The notes under the pieces are model-generated. The model made no database searches. It was given only the letters and a program-made list of their open reading frames with translations, and was not told where the DNA came from. The position numbers and the translations under genes are program-made. DNA of 8,797 nt from an uncultured Oscillospiraceae bacterium (lineage in GTDB: Bacteria; Bacillota; Clostridia; Oscillospirales; Oscillospiraceae), in contig CAAEEO010000029.1 of assembly GCA_900754965.1 (NCBI GenBank), positions 1-8,797 on the forward strand, written 5' to 3'. Below are positions 6,070-8,797 of this stretch, piece by piece. Each line of letters begins with the position of its first letter. Within the stretch, counting starts at the first letter, position 1.

Positions 6070-6098
6070 AGTCTAGCATAAAGCCCCCGATATTTCAA
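6070..6098 (-). promoter_or_regulatory. Candidate sigma-A promoter for ychF
   Basis: TTGAAA (6098-6093), a 17-base spacer and TAGACT (6075-6070) with an extended TGC just ahead of the -10 box on the minus strand. The start would be near 6063, which leaves a leader of about 280 bases before ychF. It is the best match in the gap between the SLH-gene terminator and ychF; a weaker candidate exists in the triple-repeat region (TTGAAA near 5889). Confidence 0.6.
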
Positions 6099-6171
6099 CA
6101 TCTTTTCTCTTTTGGTACGCAACACTTGAAATGGTACGCCCGATACCACCACGCTGAAACTCCCAGAGACC

Positions 6172-6204
6172 AAAAACAGGGAGTACACCATACAGCGTAC
6201 TCCC
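6172..6204 (-). terminator. Terminator after the SLH surface-protein gene
   Basis: GTACTCCC and GGGAGTAC form perfect 8-base arms (6204-6197 and 6186-6179) around a 10-base loop. On the minus strand the hairpin is followed by TGTTTTT and preceded by five A, so it can also terminate plus-strand transcription. It lies 17 bases beyond the stop codon at 6221-6223. Confidence 0.88.
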
Positions 6205-6220
6205 TTTTTGCTATTTTTAC

Positions 6221-8689
6221 TTACTTCGCGATATTCTCACAGAAACGCATCAAAATCGCTGCTACCTGCGCACGAGTCGCGTTGCCCTGAGGCTGAAGTG
6301 CATCTGCGGTCACACCGGCAATGATGCCCTGCTCCACAGCCCAGGAAAAGGCATCCTTTGCATACCCGCTTACAGTCCCTGCATCTTTGAACGCTGCCAG
6401 AGATTTCGTGCTGGTCGGGCTGCCTGCATAGCGCCACAGCATTGCGACCAACTGCTCACGGGTCAGGTCATCCATCATGCCGGAGCCGTCGGAAATACCG
6501 TTCTCCATCGCCCATTTGCGACCGATTTCGTACCAGGTCTCACCGCCATTGGTGTCCACGCCATCCAGACGCGCCAGAACGGTGACAATCATGGCCCGGG
6601 TCATCGCGGCATTCGGAGAGAATGTCGTTGCGCTTGTACCGCTGAACAGTTCACGGCTGGTGACAAAATCGACCTCATCGGCGTACCAGGCGCTGTCTGC
6701 CACATCGACGAAATCCTTGCTGTTGTCAACGATCTTGATTGTATCGCCGTCAGACAGCGTCACGATCACGCCGTTTTCGCTCATAACAGTGGTCTTAATG
6801 ATTTCCTCAGTGCCGTCTTTCTTCACGAGCACAGCAACTGTACCGGCAGTCACATCCTTCACCGGGACTTCCACCTTTGCGGTCTCGCCGTTGGGCAGGT
6901 CAACCGTGACACTGGGTGCCTTGTCCGCATCCTTAGCCGTTTCTGTTTCAGGCATCGGCAGCGGGACTGCGTTGCCCTTTGCCCCCTCGATCACACTGCG
7001 GGGAACTTTGACAACGGTCTCAGCTTTGCCGTCTTTGCTCACCGTGGTGGTGGAACCGGAACCGTCCTTATTCTCCACTTTGGTGACAGAAGAACCGTCC
7101 GGTTTCTCCACGGTCTCGGTCTTGTTGCCTTCCTTATCAGTGGTCGTGGTAGTGATCGTGCCGTCCGGCTTGGTCACGGTCGTGGTGGTAGAACCATCGG
7201 GATTGGTGGTCGTTTCGGTCTTGTTGCCAGAGGAACCACCGGAAGAAGAACCGCCTCCGGAGGAAGGCTTGTAGTTGTTCAGATCCTGCGGATCACGCAT
7301 GCTTTCGACGACGTAGTATACTGAATTATCCACGCGGCTTTCGCCCTCAGGCTTATATTCAGTGGTACCATCTAGATGATTCCCTGTACTGGATGCATCC
7401 TCAATCTTCGGTGCAGATACCTTCCCGTCAAAGCTGTAATAGTTCCTGTTGAGGTCATAGGTTCCGGTTCCTGCATTGGCACTTTCAGCGCTCGGATCAA
7501 ATTCCAATGCAAAGCGCACATTCAGGAACTTGTTCTGATTGTAGGTCAGCCTAGCTGCTTCCAAATCGGAATGGTCTACGCCCAATGCGCGGTTAGCGTT
7601 TTTGAAAGTGTTGCCAGTGATTGTAACAGGCTCTCCGTCCTTTTCAGCAACGAGGGACATAATGCCACTGCGACCAGTGGGAGATTTTTCAACCTGAAGA
7701 TCGATCACATTGTCCTTAATCACAGAACCGTTCGCGATACTGACCAACAAACCACGCGCAGGGACATTTACCTCATTGCCAACAAAGTTATACTTAACTT
7801 TACCGCCCTGCACTAGGTTAATCAGATAATTCTTATCTGATGCACAGCTAATTTTGCTGTTTGTCATCTCGAAGTTCATAGAACCATTGTTTTGCGTAAA
7901 ATAGAACGGCTTTGCATTTTCAGTTTGAATCAGCAGATTGACCCGATCAAGTTTGACGGTGATGTCGGATTCCTGGATGGTGCTGTCAGGTTTCTGGATG
8001 GTGAAGATGCAGCCCTGCAAATTCTGGGTGTTATCAACAGAAGACAACACATGATTATTGCCGTTGATCGTTACAGATCTGTTTAGAGGGATTGCCTTAT
8101 TCAATGTGATATCCTGCGTCAGGTTGATGACATCGCCATCCTGTACGCCCCAGTTGCCCTCGGCATTTGTCAAAATGGCGGTCAGGGCCGTTTTGCTACC
8201 AGTGTTGAACTGGATTTTACCATTTTCAAGGTAGGTATATGCATAATTATCAAAAGTATCCTTTTCTGGTTCCCCCGCTTTCGCATACATCCAGCCATGG
8301 ATTGCAGGCACGCCAGCAGGCAAAATGACTCTTCCTGCAGTTTTATCGTATATAAAGTAGCATTGTTGTCCCAGGTTAAAGGTGTTTCCATTCAGATTTA
8401 AGTTACCACCAGCAGTTTCTTCATTGACCTGAAAATAAGGATAATTCCCCTCAAGAGTCAGGTTGAATGTGTTGCCGGTTATCTCAGCGGGGAGTTTCTG
8501 AAAGTAAAAGCATCCTGCATCATTAAAGGTATTGTTTTTGATCACGAAATGATTTTGCACTGCTTTACCAGTAGTAATCGCGGTGCAAGTATCATATGCA
8601 CCGTTTTCTGGTCCTTTAAGAATATCTCCTAAATAATTTTTAAATGTGTTCCCTACGATGCTTACATTTCCATTGATGCTGGGCAGCAT
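6221..8689 (-). CDS. SLH-anchored surface protein with parallel beta-helix modules, 5' end disrupted
   Basis: The open frame encodes 822 residues of a secreted-type cell-surface protein. Residues 1-130 carry right-handed beta-helix rungs with GNTF motifs (13-16, 72-75, 101-104; NNTF at 52-55). Residues 168-430 form a second beta-helix that opens with a typical first rung (GDVINLTQDITL, then SVTINGNNHVL). A GGGSSSGGSSG hinge (478-488), a Thr-rich PDG-repeat stalk (about 490-555) and an all-beta segment (565-655) follow. Three SLH motifs (about 661-710, 711-764, 765-817) should bind pyruvylated secondary cell-wall polymer. No catalytic residues are evident, so a structural or adhesive role is likely. 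No signal peptide is encoded: ATG 8689 falls inside a beta-helix, lacks a ribosome binding site, and beta-helix-like coding continues upstream to a stop at 8725-8723. The gene is probably 5'-truncated or rearranged. SLH identity is firm; the start is not. Confidence 0.85.
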   Translation of the reverse strand: MLPSINGNVSIVGNTFKNYLGDILKGPENGAYDTCTAITTGKAVQNHFVIKNNTFNDAGCFYFQKLPAEITGNTFNLTLEGNYPYFQVNEETAGGNLNLNGNTFNLGQQCYFIYDKTAGRVILPAGVPAIHGWMYAKAGEPEKDTFDNYAYTYLENGKIQFNTGSKTALTAILTNAEGNWGVQDGDVINLTQDITLNKAIPLNRSVTINGNNHVLSSVDNTQNLQGCIFTIQKPDSTIQESDITVKLDRVNLLIQTENAKPFYFTQNNGSMNFEMTNSKISCASDKNYLINLVQGGKVKYNFVGNEVNVPARGLLVSIANGSVIKDNVIDLQVEKSPTGRSGIMSLVAEKDGEPVTITGNTFKNANRALGVDHSDLEAARLTYNQNKFLNVRFALEFDPSAESANAGTGTYDLNRNYYSFDGKVSAPKIEDASSTGNHLDGTTEYKPEGESRVDNSVYYVVESMRDPQDLNNYKPSSGGGSSSGGSSGNKTETTTNPDGSTTTTVTKPDGTITTTTTDKEGNKTETVEKPDGSSVTKVENKDGSGSTTTVSKDGKAETVVKVPRSVIEGAKGNAVPLPMPETETAKDADKAPSVTVDLPNGETAKVEVPVKDVTAGTVAVLVKKDGTEEIIKTTVMSENGVIVTLSDGDTIKIVDNSKDFVDVADSAWYADEVDFVTSRELFSGTSATTFSPNAAMTRAMIVTVLARLDGVDTNGGETWYEIGRKWAMENGISDGSGMMDDLTREQLVAMLWRYAGSPTSTKSLAAFKDAGTVSGYAKDAFSWAVEQGIIAGVTADALQPQGNATRAQVAAILMRFCENIAK
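7010..7222 (-). repeat. PDG/Thr-rich repeat stalk in the SLH protein
   Basis: Residues 490-560 consist of degenerate units of about 10-13 residues built on (N/K)PDG or KDG turns followed by Thr/Val/Ser runs, such as KPDGTITTTTT and KPDGSSVTKV. The pattern suggests a beta-hairpin stalk separating the beta-helix head from the wall-bound SLH part. The coding DNA is rich in repeated ACC/ACG/GTG codons and could change length by slippage or recombination. Confidence 0.75.
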
Positions 8690-8797
8690 GGTCCGGAATG
8701 TACCGTCAAAGATGTTACTTCTTCACATTCGGATCTCCTTTCGCAAAATGGATTCAAAGATTAGAAACGACACCATATGTATATTAGCCCAGGTGAA
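8690..8797 (-). other. Abnormal 5' region of the SLH gene: strong RBS leading to dead starts
   Basis: The minus strand has AAGGAG (8740-8735), a very good ribosome binding site, with ATG at 8728 (6-base spacing) and GTG at 8726 (8-base spacing). ATG 8728 is in frame with the SLH protein but is followed at once by TGA. GTG 8726 reads Met-Lys-Lys and then TAA; MKK is how signal peptides often begin. After the TGA, the codons for SNIFDGTF look like another beta-helix rung. A possible -10-like TAATAT lies near 8786-8781, with any -35 box outside the window. Confidence 0.6.

Noticed and set aside
5886..6191. 101-codon minus-strand frame between the SLH gene and ychF
   Set aside because: Its start lies in the terminator hairpin and it spans the likely ychF promoter. 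Shorter starts (ATG 6101 or 5999) have weak ribosome binding sites and no recognisable domain, so it is not called as a gene.
6477..7274. 265-codon plus-strand frame rich in Val/Ser/Pro
   Set aside because: Shadow of the SLH protein's repeat stalk; low complexity arises from the complementary repeats.
8723..8728. TGA at the second codon of the SLH frame as selenocysteine or recoded TGA
   Set aside because: No SECIS-type context is evident, and TGA serves as an ordinary stop for the sleB and zinc-ribbon genes in the same window.
1..8797. CRISPR array, insertion sequence, tRNA or rRNA gene
   Set aside because: No regularly spaced repeats with unique spacers, no transposase frame, and no cloverleaf or rRNA sequence was seen on either strand.

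Overview
The window reads like a chromosomal segment from a spore-forming-lineage gut Firmicute, most likely a Clostridia/Oscillospiraceae (Ruminococcaceae-type) bacterium. The reasons are a T-box-controlled threonyl-tRNA synthetase, a SleB-type spore cortex hydrolase, canonical sigma-A promoters with 17-base spacers, A/G-rich Shine-Dalgarno sites, and an SLH-anchored surface protein with a Thr-rich PDG-repeat linker. Genus assignment is inference only. Every credible gene lies on the minus strand, so transcription runs from right to left.

In transcription order: (1) 8797-6221 holds a large surface protein with parallel beta-helix modules, a low-complexity linker and three SLH motifs, ended by a hairpin terminator at 6172-6204. 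Its 5' end looks damaged or rearranged: a strong ribosome binding site leads only to dead starts, and the reading frame opens in the middle of a beta-helix. (2) A promoter at 6070-6098 and a leader of roughly 280 bases, with a triple repeat, precede ychF (5784-4690), a translation-associated ATPase. (3) A consensus promoter (4586-4614) and a T-box riboswitch (4341-4579) control thrS (4294-2546), whose enzyme lacks the usual N-terminal TGS domain. (4) A terminator hairpin at 2457-2508 overlaps the ribosome binding site of sleB (2455-1790). (5) A promoter at 1740-1768 drives a two-gene unit: a zinc-ribbon membrane protein (1710-1117) and a fumarylacetoacetate-hydrolase-family enzyme (1120-245) with an ATGA overlap, ended by a strong terminator at 166-213. 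(6) Two near-consensus tandem promoters (117-145 and 12-40) then fire off the left edge. Their layout resembles the promoters of a ribosomal RNA or tRNA operon that would begin outside the window.

Functionally the middle is housekeeping translation (YchF, ThrRS), with threonine supply sensed by the T-box. The flanks are envelope or spore functions (SLH protein, SleB, small membrane protein) plus one metabolic enzyme of unknown substrate. I see no mobile element, CRISPR array, tRNA or rRNA gene inside the window. The most unusual points are the broken start of the SLH protein gene, the TGS-less ThrRS, the terminator that masks the sleB ribosome binding site, and the strong tandem promoters at the left edge.
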